This document shows, in pieces, positions 7,578-14,185 of a DNA stretch of 24,623 bases. Below the pieces are notes generated by a model. That model had not been told where the DNA came from. It worked only from the letters and a program-made list of their open reading frames with translations, and made no database searches. The position numbers were made by a program, and so were the translations under genes. Every line of letters starts with the position of its first letter. The stretch's first letter is position 1. Source of the stretch: a virus; the IMG/VR virus record IMGVR_UViG_3300042900_000194, positions 1 to 24,623 of that record; one strand, 5' to 3'.

Positions 7578-8146
7578 ATTGTAGTTATCCAACTATAGCT
7601 GCTTACTCGGAATTGGTCAGCAGGAACTGGATTCAACATTGCATGCCATTGCAATTTTCTATATCCATCAGTTGGACAATTAATCATAACATATCCTGTA
7701 TTAGGCAGCACTTCAAACTGATGTCGCAGTGCATCTGGCTGTTTGTAATGATAAAATGCAGTACCTAAATTGACAGCGCCAATCCAAGTCATTTGCATGG
7801 CGCCGGGCATTTCGCCGTCAGTGTGCATGGAGCAAGTAAATCCTGGTTCATCAACCCACCATGCAGTGCCTTGATAGTTCTGAACTTTGTATCCGATAGC
7901 GTGTCCTATAATGGGCCAAAGCTGTTGACAAATTTGGTCCCATTCATGCCCCCAAGACAGTGCTGCATTATCTATGCGTCTGCGCGACCATAGTTCTTGT
8001 CCTTCTTGGCGTTGCCATGGTAGTGTCATCCAATCAGTAGAAATTATTTGATCCACCAACGGTTGTGGAAACACATCCGTGATTGCAAACAGATTGTTGT
8101 CTTGATCAACAGGTGTTACTTGCATAGGAATGCCAACTCCGGCCAT
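7574..8146 (-). CDS. 2-oxoglutarate/Fe(II)-dependent oxygenase-like protein
   Basis: A 190-residue protein with the facial triad expected of 2OG-Fe(II) oxygenases: H108-x-D110 in SMHTDGEMP, the distal H168 in QWHAML, and R180 in DQFRVSSY for the 2-oxoglutarate carboxylate. The conserved LPNTGYVMINCP region between them fits the double-stranded beta-helix core. Phage members of this superfamily may hydroxylate proteins, nucleobases or small molecules; the substrate here is unknown. The start is either ATG 8146, inside the radical SAM gene, or ATG 8125 (residue 8); both have a GGAG somewhat far upstream (about 11-13 nt). Tight overlaps with the radical SAM gene (31 or 10 bp) and gp17 (4 bp) suggest co-translation. 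Confidence 0.8.
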   Translation of the reverse strand: MAGVGIPMQVTPVDQDNNLFAITDVFPQPLVDQIISTDWMTLPWQRQEGQELWSRRRIDNAALSWGHEWDQICQQLWPIIGHAIGYKVQNYQGTAWWVDEPGFTCSMHTDGEMPGAMQMTWIGAVNLGTAFYHYKQPDALRHQFEVLPNTGYVMINCPTDGYRKLQWHAMLNPVPADQFRVSSYSWITTI

Positions 8147-9264
8147 AAGCGTTCAAACTCTCCAGCTTTGTCTGGATGATATCGAGTTTCGTTATCGTGT
8201 ATGTGTTTGAAAAATGCTGTGTCAATTTTGCTGACTTTGTTCTCACTCAATCTGTCACGATAGGTGGCCAATGCATTGTCAAAGAACTGTCGTTCAGCAG
8301 GGGTAGCAATGTTCATAGCATAGAAGCGTTCAATCTCTGCTATAGCTTCCCGTGCCACACCTGCACCATGCAAGAACGGATCAAGGTATTCAGGCTGAAA
8401 CAAGTTTTGCCACAGCACTGTGGTTCCTGTATCTTCAGCAAACTGTCTTAACTCACAAATGCGTGTGGCATTGTATATGTTGTATACCGCATGTATACCA
8501 CCCCATTGACCGTGTGTAGTCATTAGGTGTTTGATCTTACTCAAGTTTTCTTTGATTAACGCCCAGCTGGCACCGTGTCGCACATACTCCACTCGCTCAC
8601 CTATATTGTCAAAGCTCATTGACCAACCTACTCGATTGCGTGTTGATAACTTTTGAAATATCTTGTTTGAATCCAAGTCCACATTCAAGTTTGTGATCAG
8701 CGTGACTATGGCATCCTTGGGTATGACATCTAACAATCGATTGTTTTCTGGCAGCAACAACGGTTCGCCACCCACAAGTGCTACTTCGTGTATGTGTTCA
8801 TAGTGTTGTTCAATAAAATCGCATACTGAATCATAGTAAGGTCTTGCACCACTCTTGAATGGAATACCCTTAATGCTGGCCCATTTTGAACTGCATGACT
8901 CACCGCAATAGTTACAACTCAAATTGCATGTGGTGTTCCAACGCACATCCACAATCACAGGATAGTGATACTGGTCTCCGGCTGTGGCATAATCAAAGTT
9001 GGGATTTACATTGTTGTGCCATTGACGTTCTGAATCAGCACCAAAGCGTTCGGCTCGCACACAGTTAGAACAGTATTCATGCGGCTTGCCTTGGGCCAAA
9101 CTGGTGCGTATCTCTGACATGAGATTGGAATTTAATATTTGTTCAATTGTTTGGGTATTGAGGTTGCCCAGCATGTTGGGGTTGCCAGCACAGCAGGTTT
9201 TAACATCGCCACGGGGATTGATATGTAGGCCACGCCACGGAGCGGCACAATAGAAATTGCTCAT
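8116..9264 (-). CDS. Radical SAM enzyme with N-terminal SPASM/twitch-like domain
   Basis: Radical SAM enzymes cleave S-adenosylmethionine at a 4Fe-4S cluster to start radical chemistry. In 382 residues the cluster motif is C113-x3-C117-x2-C120 (CNLSCNYC), followed by the glycine-rich SAM-binding segment VALVGGEPLL. The N-terminus has a SPASM/twitch-like Cys set: FYCAAPW (C6), GDVKTCCAGN (C24, C25) and EYCSNC (C65, C68), suggesting an auxiliary cluster. Such enzymes typically modify peptides or proteins. The frame is open upstream to a TTG at 9414, but that extension is rejected because the family starts at FYCxxPW. ATG 9264 has no spaced Shine-Dalgarno, and TAAATA sits exactly 4 nt before it. 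The adjacent 2OG oxygenase suggests a joint modification pathway. Confidence 0.88.
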   Translation of the reverse strand: MSNFYCAAPWRGLHINPRGDVKTCCAGNPNMLGNLNTQTIEQILNSNLMSEIRTSLAQGKPHEYCSNCVRAERFGADSERQWHNNVNPNFDYATAGDQYHYPVIVDVRWNTTCNLSCNYCGESCSSKWASIKGIPFKSGARPYYDSVCDFIEQHYEHIHEVALVGGEPLLLPENNRLLDVIPKDAIVTLITNLNVDLDSNKIFQKLSTRNRVGWSMSFDNIGERVEYVRHGASWALIKENLSKIKHLMTTHGQWGGIHAVYNIYNATRICELRQFAEDTGTTVLWQNLFQPEYLDPFLHGAGVAREAIAEIERFYAMNIATPAERQFFDNALATYRDRLSENKVSKIDTAFFKHIHDNETRYHPDKAGEFERLWPELAFLCK

Positions 9265-9278
9265 CCTGTATTTACAGG
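9265..9278 (-). repeat. Inverted repeat directly in front of the radical SAM start codon
   Basis: CCTGTA-TT-TACAGG (9265-9278) abuts ATG 9264 and contains both the stop of the preceding small gene (9272-9274) and the TAAATA element (9274-9269). As RNA it would form a 6-bp hairpin, although a 2-nt loop is too tight without opening one pair. As DNA it is a near-perfect palindrome that could be an operator. Confidence 0.45.
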
Positions 9279-9463
9279 TGTATTTGGATGAGCTGTGCTT
9301 TTGTTGTCGGGGTTTCTGGAGGACAGCAAAATCTAGGATTGCACCATTCGTCTTGGGTGTTATGGTAGTCGTTTGCATAAGCCAAACTAATACCTGCGCA
9401 ACACAATCCTGCAAACACTATCTTTAAGATATTTTGTATTGTCATTATTCTGATTGTCTGCAT
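9272..9463 (-). CDS. Tiny secreted Cys-containing protein (63 aa or 57 aa)
   Basis: The ORF encodes a clear signal peptide (ILKIVFAGLCCAGISLAYA with cleavage expected before ND) and a mature part of about 33 residues with a WCNPRFCCPP cluster. Start is ATG 9463, or more conventionally ATG 9445 (MTIQNILK...), which gives a short basic n-region. Neither has a good Shine-Dalgarno. It begins 15 nt after the thermonuclease stop and ends 7 nt before the radical SAM ATG, so it fits the operon without overlap. I know no family. A role in the periplasm with the secreted nuclease, or as a peptide substrate of the radical SAM enzyme, is speculation. Its small size leaves some doubt that it is expressed. 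Confidence 0.55.
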   Translation of the reverse strand: MQTIRIMTIQNILKIVFAGLCCAGISLAYANDYHNTQDEWCNPRFCCPPETPTTKAQLIQIHL

Positions 9464-9478
9464 TTTGTTGTTTGGCGG

Positions 9479-9919
9479 TTAGTTACACCAAGATGTTTTG
9501 GCTTCGCCGTAGTATTCACGGGCAAAACCTTGTGCAATAAGCATTTGACGCAGGCTCTGTCCGTTTAACAAGACATCTCCTAGCACACGGCCACCATACT
9601 TGTCCCAGTCCATGAGTACAACCTGACGTTGTGAAGCCTGAGCAACGGCTGCTTTAGTGAATGCTGAAGCTGCTTCGCCGCGCTGTGCTTCACTAGCACA
9701 CTGAGCACGATGTCCTTTTTCAGGGGTGTCCACACCAAACACTCTGATTGAAAGTTCTTTTTTGAGTGGAGCAGGCAAGAAGTCTGCTTGAAAAGCCACT
9801 GTGTCACCGTCTATGACTCTGGTGATTTGTGCGTCATAGGTCACACCGGGTTTTTGTCGGGGTTGTGCAATGGCCAGCACGGGTACGATGAGTAAGAGTA
9901 GGAAGAGTTTTTTTATCAT
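9479..9919 (-). CDS. Secreted thermonuclease (staphylococcal nuclease family)
   Basis: Ca2+-dependent phosphodiesterase of the SNase fold that degrades DNA and RNA. The 146 residues start with a signal peptide (MIKKLFLLLLIVPVLAIA, cleavage before QP), so it should be exported to the periplasm or medium. Catalytic motifs are complete: VIDGDT (D37, D39), IRVFGVDTPE (R59, D64, E67) and KYGGRVLGD (R111). The C-terminal QGFAREYYG helix is typical. Start ATG 9919 overlaps the fibre gene stop by 4 bp (ATGA). A leadered SNase among virion genes is unusual for a T4-like phage. It may scavenge host or extracellular nucleic acid, attack competing phage DNA, or act during lysis; the sequence does not decide. 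Confidence 0.9.
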   Translation of the reverse strand: MIKKLFLLLLIVPVLAIAQPRQKPGVTYDAQITRVIDGDTVAFQADFLPAPLKKELSIRVFGVDTPEKGHRAQCASEAQRGEAASAFTKAAVAQASQRQVVLMDWDKYGGRVLGDVLLNGQSLRQMLIAQGFAREYYGEAKTSWCN

Positions 9920-10524
9920 GCTATTTGATATGTGCCAGAAAGATCAAAGTGTGCGCCTGATTGCCAGGCGCCTGTGGCCGGAGTGTTGAATTTCCAAACT
10001 AGATCAGTGGTGCTACCAGAATAGTATAGTTTCATGACTGTGGTGCTGTCAATGACGTCTGTGATTCCAGCAATATGGTACAAGGCAGGAGAACCAGCAC
10101 CGGCTGTTTGATGCAGACTGCCGCCGGCCAGTCTAAATGTGTTTAGTGCGGGTGTGGGCAGTGTAATCTGATATCCTGTGCTGCCAAAGTTGGTAACTCC
10201 TGCAAAATCCACATACACATGTATAAACATCAGCGGACCCATACGCACATAGGATGCTGTGGCAGTGCCGCCAGCAAATGTGCCTGATCCGTCAGTAAAC
10301 TGCGGGTTGAATGTTGTGGTGCTGGTAACGCCAGATCCGTATGCAACCAAATTTAGATTTCCATTGACGTTGCCTACATAGATATCTTGTGTGAGTTGGT
10401 TGACTACTAATTCACTAGGTCTAGCAACACCATTGTAATTGCCAATGGTTTCTTGTGCATTGTCTTTCATCACAGCACGGCTTATGCCTGTGATGTTGTC
10501 GTATGGTGGGGGTGGATTGGCCAT
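9916..10524 (-). CDS. Fibre-like virion protein (202 aa)
   Basis: The N-terminus (MANPPPPYDNITGISRAVMK) is followed by ARPSELVVNQLTQDIYVG and NVNGNLNLV. This short collar-like motif occurs at the N-termini or repeats of phage fibre and appendage proteins (ARPGELVVD...LYVGD...GNL). The C-terminal half is Thr/Gly/Ser-rich and beta-strand-like (FAGGTATASYVRMGPLMFIH...YQITLPTP), as expected for a trimeric head or tail appendage domain. It is short for a tail fibre, so a head fibre or whisker-like decoration is possible. GCTAAATA lies 18 nt upstream of the ATG; the Shine-Dalgarno is weak. It overlaps the thermonuclease start by 4 bp. Confidence 0.65.
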   Translation of the reverse strand: MANPPPPYDNITGISRAVMKDNAQETIGNYNGVARPSELVVNQLTQDIYVGNVNGNLNLVAYGSGVTSTTTFNPQFTDGSGTFAGGTATASYVRMGPLMFIHVYVDFAGVTNFGSTGYQITLPTPALNTFRLAGGSLHQTAGAGSPALYHIAGITDVIDSTTVMKLYYSGSTTDLVWKFNTPATGAWQSGAHFDLSGTYQIA

Positions 10525-10542
10525 AATAATTCTAAGTTGAAT

Positions 10543-10550
10543 TATTTAGC
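10543..10550 (-). promoter_or_regulatory. GCTAAATA element before the fibre-like gene
   Basis: GCTAAATA (10550-10543) lies in the 37-bp gap between the 129-aa gene and the fibre-like gene, just after a run of eight T on the minus strand. It would give a leader of about 13 nt if it works as a T4-type late element. It is the only one of the three GCTAAATA copies with normal promoter-to-ATG spacing. Confidence 0.45.
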
Positions 10551-10561
10551 AAAAAAAACAA

Positions 10562-10951
10562 TTAGCGTGGGTAGCCAACAAATGCTTTTACGGGGCTTGT
10601 TTTATCAACAAAGTTGGGTTCTGTACTGTCGGGAGTTGACACCAATTTCTTGCCACCGGGCGTGTTGGTCATGGTCAATGCTTGATCAATAAGTTGTGCA
10701 ATGTTTGGACTCATACCTGCTACCACGCCGTGTTCACCAAATGCTGTTTCGTCATGCCAGGCTGGAATGCTATCAACAATGCCATCTGTTCCAGCATCAC
10801 TTCGTGCTCGAGCAAGAGCCACACCAAATCTATAGTTGCGATAAGGGTCAGCAGCACTCAGCCCCGGAACTACATATGTGTAACGCATGGGATCTGCTTG
10901 CTCAGGTGGCAACATAGCAGCCTGTTCACGAAGAAATTCTCTTGCTCTCAT
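10562..10951 (-). CDS. Small probable internal head protein (129 aa) with capsid-targeting-like N-terminus
   Basis: Starts MRAREFLREQ, close to the capsid-targeting sequence of T4 internal proteins (MKTYQEFIAE), and ends TSPVKAFVGYPR. The upstream neighbour begins MRALEFIAEN and ends TSPVTAFKGYPR, while the middles of the two proteins do not resemble each other. The middle here (YRNYRFGVALARARSDAG) is basic and mixed. In T4 such N-termini direct proteins into the prohead and are removed by the gp21 protease; applying that here is inference. ATG 10951 overlaps the stop of the upstream gene by 4 bp. No enzymatic motif is visible. Confidence 0.7.
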   Translation of the reverse strand: MRAREFLREQAAMLPPEQADPMRYTYVVPGLSAADPYRNYRFGVALARARSDAGTDGIVDSIPAWHDETAFGEHGVVAGMSPNIAQLIDQALTMTNTPGGKKLVSTPDSTEPNFVDKTSPVKAFVGYPR

Positions 10952-11319
10952 CGTGGATAGCCTTTGAATGCTGTTACTGGGCTGGTGGCATTTACTCCTG
11001 GATGTTCTTGGCTGTGTAAATCGCCTTTGTTTAGATCTTTAAAATTGGATCCAGCGGCTCGGTATGCCATTAACAGCATGTTGTGTTCTTCTTTTGTGTA
11101 AGGCGCAGCAATGTCATATCGTCCAGCCCAACTTTCATTGTCTATTGTGGGAACAAAAGTTCCATCAGTAGCTGCGGTTGCCATCATAATTCTATTAAGT
11201 TCATACACACGATCCGCAAGATTTTTGTCTCGAAATTTATGTAGACCTACAGTGGCATTTTGATTGCGTTTGCTAATCTTTCCAGCGCCATTTTCAGCAA
11301 TGAACTCAAGTGCTCTCAT
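10948..11319 (-). CDS. Small probable internal head protein (123 aa), terminal motifs shared with its neighbour
   Basis: Starts MRALEFIAENGAGKISKRNQ, similar to T4 internal-protein capsid-targeting sequences, and ends ATSPVTAFKGYPR. The centre contains KFRDKNLADRVYELNRIMMA and ESWAGRYDIAAPYTKEEHNM, an all-helical-looking block that I associate with uncharacterised proteins of aquatic T4-like phages. No catalytic residues are evident. The start codon shares one base with the stop of the 98-aa gene (TGATG), and its stop overlaps the next gene by 4 bp, so the three are translationally coupled. A role as a packaged or injected protein is an inference from the termini. Confidence 0.72.
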   Translation of the reverse strand: MRALEFIAENGAGKISKRNQNATVGLHKFRDKNLADRVYELNRIMMATAATDGTFVPTIDNESWAGRYDIAAPYTKEEHNMLLMAYRAAGSNFKDLNKGDLHSQEHPGVNATSPVTAFKGYPR

Positions 11320-11615
11320 CAGGCACTACCATAGCCAATCACACCTTCTTGTGCAGACGATGCTGTGCCAAGTTCTGCGGCAGTAAAGTTAGATCCAGTG
11401 ACTGTTAATTTATTTCCAGCACCAACATAAATTTGTGCCGAGTTGTTTGCTGGTATTGATGGTGCTGCACTCCAGATATTACCCACTGGTGAAGCTGTGC
11501 CCAATGCAGTTGCATAAACATTATAAGTCACTGCGGTGTTGCCTGTTACAATTTCACATTTGTCTGTGTACCAGGTGGCATTGGCCACCGAAGTATAAAC
11601 GTTTGCTTGACTCAT
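11319..11615 (-). CDS. Small putative virion protein (98 aa)
   Basis: Composition is Ala, Thr, Ser, Asn and Gly-rich and beta-strand-like (AVTYNVYATALGTASPVG, NKLTVTGSNFTAAELGTAS), resembling small decoration or appendage proteins, but I cannot assign a family. There is no signal peptide; the two polar halves look like a small beta-sandwich. ATG 11615 overlaps the stop of the 58-aa gene as ATGA, and its stop touches the 123-aa gene start. It sits in the structural gene run, which is the main support for a virion role. Confidence 0.6.
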   Translation of the reverse strand: MSQANVYTSVANATWYTDKCEIVTGNTAVTYNVYATALGTASPVGNIWSAAPSIPANNSAQIYVGAGNKLTVTGSNFTAAELGTASSAQEGVIGYGSA

Positions 11616-11788
11616 TTGTTGTCCTTGTTGGGTTGACTGACCACGGGTTGAAATAGTTCACGACTTTGATACATCACTCCAGGAATTTCCACAGGTTGTT
11701 GTCTCACTGAAGGAATAACTGGAGGTACATATTCATTGGCTTTGCGTTGTGCCAATTCGGCTGCAAGTTCGCTGTATGGTCTCATCAT
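11612..11788 (-). CDS. Small hypothetical protein (58 aa)
   Basis: An ORF from ATG 11788 (second ATG 11785) to TGA 11612-11614 encodes a Pro- and Gln-rich peptide starting MMRPYSELAAELAQRKANEY and ending QPNKDNK. It has a strong Shine-Dalgarno (AAGGGG, about 8 nt before the first ATG), begins 4 nt after the stop of the 795-aa gene, and overlaps the 98-aa gene start by 4 bp. Those three features make it a convincing gene despite its size. The N-terminal helix followed by VPPVIP suggests a short adaptor or core-associated peptide, but its function is unknown. Confidence 0.72.
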   Translation of the reverse strand: MMRPYSELAAELAQRKANEYVPPVIPSVRQQPVEIPGVMYQSRELFQPVVSQPNKDNK

Positions 11789-11792
11789 TTTT

Positions 11793-14180
11793 TTACCCCT
11801 TGTAGGCTGTCCATTGGTTGGTCAAAGCAAAAATACTTTCTTCAACTTTTTTCTCTTTGTCTTTTGCAGCTTTTTTCATTGGCTCTTCTTTGTCGCCATC
11901 TTTGTCTATGTCTAAGAAGTCAGGCTTTTTGCCTTCTTTAATTCCTGCAATGCCACGCATGCGGTTTAAAGTTTGTTCAAAACTTTCTTCAAGTTCTTTT
12001 TCCTCGGCTTCTTCTTCAGTTTCTTCTTCTGCATCTTCTTTCATGGTGCGTTCCCATGGCTTGAGATTATCTTGTTGAATGCCAGACATTTCCATCATTC
12101 TACGAAGTTCTTGGTCATCTTCATATGTGTGTTGACGGTCTTCTTGGCTGGCCAATACTGGTACAGTTGATTGCCCAGTTGACTTAGGACCGTTCAACCC
12201 ACCTGAATATTGTAGTGCATCGTCACTGGTTTCCTGGTCAGTTGGCCAATCTGGATTGTTTTCGTCCAGAGTTTCATGTACATCACCGCAACCGCAGCTA
12301 CTCATACCGCAGTCTGCGCATGATTCTTCGCCTTGGTCCATTTCTTGTCCCATGCCCTCACCACCACCTAGTCCTGCATTTTTAAGCAGTCCTGCTAGTT
12401 TGAGTGCATCATCATCTGTAGCAGTGATAGTCAAGCTCTTGCCGCCCTCAGTTGAGTCGCTCATGTTCACGCTCATTGATTCAGCAATCATCTTTTCCAG
12501 TTCGCGATTCATTGAATCGTAAATGCCTTTTCCATAGCTAAAGCCGCTTGATGCTGTTGGGGTGTCTGTGCCGCCTTGCTCTTTGACTTTTTTAGGCTTG
12601 TCCTCTTTGCTGTCTTTCTTTTCGTCGTACTCGATATCTTTGGCAACTTTCTTGCCGGCCTTTTCCGCCTTGGCATCTTCAGAGCCACGCTTCTTGCCGT
12701 GGATATCATCTTTCTTCTTCTCGTCGTACTCAATGTCTTTGGTAACTTTGCGGCCGGCCTTTTCAGCACGGTTGTCACGTTTGTTGGTTGACTCTTCGCC
12801 CATGGCCATTTCTTCGTCGTCACCTTCTTGATTCTGCATGTAGTCGTCCACAGCAGTCATCATGCTTTCAATCTTGGCCAACTTGGATTGTACCCATTCT
12901 GGCAAGTTGTCGTTGTCGCCTAGAATCTTTTCCAAGGCCTGAGCATGCCGCACCACAGTCTTGATGCTGTCTTTGGCCATGTCGCCTTCTTGGTCGTATT
13001 CGCCTTTTTCCGCTGGATCAAGGTCGTTTTCTTTGGTCATTAGTTTAGACCGACCTGATGGTCCTTTGGCACCCATTTTGCTGCCTGTGCCTGCTGGTCT
13101 ACCACGACCACGCTTTTGTGGTTCAGTATCAGCAGCATCATCTGCACCTACTGAATTACCTTGGTCATCTACTCTGCGAGTTACTTTACGGCCTGTGGCA
13201 GTGTGTTCAATATCATGCTTGTGGCCACGTTCAATGGATCCAACACGAGGTTTTTCTGCACGTGGCTTTTTCCATGATGTAAACGGATTGTTATCATCTT
13301 CTTCGGTAGTTTCTTGTTTGTTGCCGCCTTTACGGAGCATAGCAAAGTCATTAGCATCAAGTTTGCCATTTTTGTTCATGTCAATTTTCTTTTGCTTGGG
13401 ACTCAATGCTGATTTTATTGCTTCGGCAGCAACGTCACCTAGCATTTCGTCAACTTCTTTTTTGGCGCCGGCAATCTTGTCAGCAAAAGTGATTTTGTCT
13501 TTGGGTTCAGCGAGTGCGGCAAATGATTTTTGCTTGGCAGTCATTGGAGAACTTCCTTCGCCAAATTGTACATTGTCGCCTGCTGAGAATTGTGTGTTGG
13601 CCAAACGCTTTGGTAACCGACCTTTGGCAATGATAAAATCTAATTCGCGATCAGTTGGTCCAGCCTGTGCAAGATCGTTAGCTAGATCCTGCATAGCATC
13701 ATTTTCCCACATGTCATCACCATACAATGCGGCAATGGCGTTTAACACTTTGTCAAAATCAATTGGAGCAGTTACTTCTTTAACTTGCTTTGGATTAGGT
13801 TCAGCACCAGGCTTCATACCAGTTTGTGGCATGTCCATTTTGCGTTGCAGGTCACGAATCATGTCTACATCGCTGCCGTGACCCAGTTTGTTTAACACCG
13901 CGCCGCCAACTTTCTTGGCCATGCTGCCAACTTTCTTGACTGCATCCCCCATGCCTTCGTCTACTTCTTTGTTGTCATACTTGTCATACTTGTTGCGAAT
14001 AGGATCCAATGACTTGCCTTCACGACCGGCTTTGGCCAAGGCTTCCATGCCTTCTTTGCCGTATTTTTCGTAGCCCTTGGCAGCACGGCTCATGTCGCGT
14101 TCGTTCAACTGGCCGTGTGTTTTGCTAGGTGTGGCACGAATTTCGTCCAGTTTTTTGTTTAAGTCGTAAAAAAATGTCAT
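11793..14180 (-). CDS. Highly charged low-complexity protein (795 aa), probable prohead core or internal protein
   Basis: There is no enzyme family that I recognise. The protein is Lys/Glu/Asp-rich throughout. Visible elements are two EF-hand-like loops, DMNKNGKLDANDF (about 267-279) and LDIDKDGDKEEP (about 755-766); an imperfect tandem repeat with core AEKAG[RK]KV[TA]KDIEYDEKK 33 residues apart (about 470-520); a Cys cluster CADCGMSSCGCGD (about 640); an acidic stretch EDAEEETEEEAEEKELEE; and two segments, ELRRMMEMSGI and TLNRMRGIAGI. Charged repetitive composition fits a scaffold or core protein in a head gene run. Start ATG 14180 has a GAGGAT Shine-Dalgarno. The EF-hand-like loops suggest Ca2+ binding, but they may be isolated linear motifs. 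Confidence 0.75.
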   Translation of the reverse strand: MTFFYDLNKKLDEIRATPSKTHGQLNERDMSRAAKGYEKYGKEGMEALAKAGREGKSLDPIRNKYDKYDNKEVDEGMGDAVKKVGSMAKKVGGAVLNKLGHGSDVDMIRDLQRKMDMPQTGMKPGAEPNPKQVKEVTAPIDFDKVLNAIAALYGDDMWENDAMQDLANDLAQAGPTDRELDFIIAKGRLPKRLANTQFSAGDNVQFGEGSSPMTAKQKSFAALAEPKDKITFADKIAGAKKEVDEMLGDVAAEAIKSALSPKQKKIDMNKNGKLDANDFAMLRKGGNKQETTEEDDNNPFTSWKKPRAEKPRVGSIERGHKHDIEHTATGRKVTRRVDDQGNSVGADDAADTEPQKRGRGRPAGTGSKMGAKGPSGRSKLMTKENDLDPAEKGEYDQEGDMAKDSIKTVVRHAQALEKILGDNDNLPEWVQSKLAKIESMMTAVDDYMQNQEGDDEEMAMGEESTNKRDNRAEKAGRKVTKDIEYDEKKKDDIHGKKRGSEDAKAEKAGKKVAKDIEYDEKKDSKEDKPKKVKEQGGTDTPTASSGFSYGKGIYDSMNRELEKMIAESMSVNMSDSTEGGKSLTITATDDDALKLAGLLKNAGLGGGEGMGQEMDQGEESCADCGMSSCGCGDVHETLDENNPDWPTDQETSDDALQYSGGLNGPKSTGQSTVPVLASQEDRQHTYEDDQELRRMMEMSGIQQDNLKPWERTMKEDAEEETEEEAEEKELEESFEQTLNRMRGIAGIKEGKKPDFLDIDKDGDKEEPMKKAAKDKEKKVEESIFALTNQWTAYKG
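12622..12770 (-). repeat. Imperfect tandem repeat in the 795-aa gene
   Basis: Two related blocks of about 50 bp (near 12622-12671 and 12721-12770) are offset by 99 bp, i.e. 33 codons, so the repeat is in frame. They encode the two AEKAGxKVxKDIEYDEKK segments. Several synonymous differences separate the copies, so the protein repeat is older or under selection, not a fresh slippage event. Confidence 0.75.
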
Positions 14181-14185
14181 TTCAA

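Noticed and set aside
7578-7592. TTG start for gp17 at 7592
   Set aside because: ATG 7577 forms a standard ATGA overlap with the upstream stop and needs no rare start codon.
9265-9414. N-terminal extension of the radical SAM gene to a TTG at 9414
   Set aside because: The extension overlaps the small secreted protein in another frame, and the family begins at FYCxxPW, which follows ATG 9264.
9272-9500. Small secreted protein as a frameshifted continuation of the thermonuclease (both contain WCN)
   Set aside because: The small protein has its own complete signal peptide and the thermonuclease already has a full-length fold, so a broken fusion is unlikely.
10551-10558. Run of eight T (minus strand) after the 129-aa gene as a terminator
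   Set aside because: No stem-loop precedes the T-run, so the signal for intrinsic termination is incomplete.
12961-13881. Long plus-strand open frame (306 aa) opposite the 795-aa gene
   Set aside because: It is antisense to a convincing coding gene, is dominated by Ser, Leu and Phe from reversed Lys/Glu codons, and has no ribosome-binding site or family motif.
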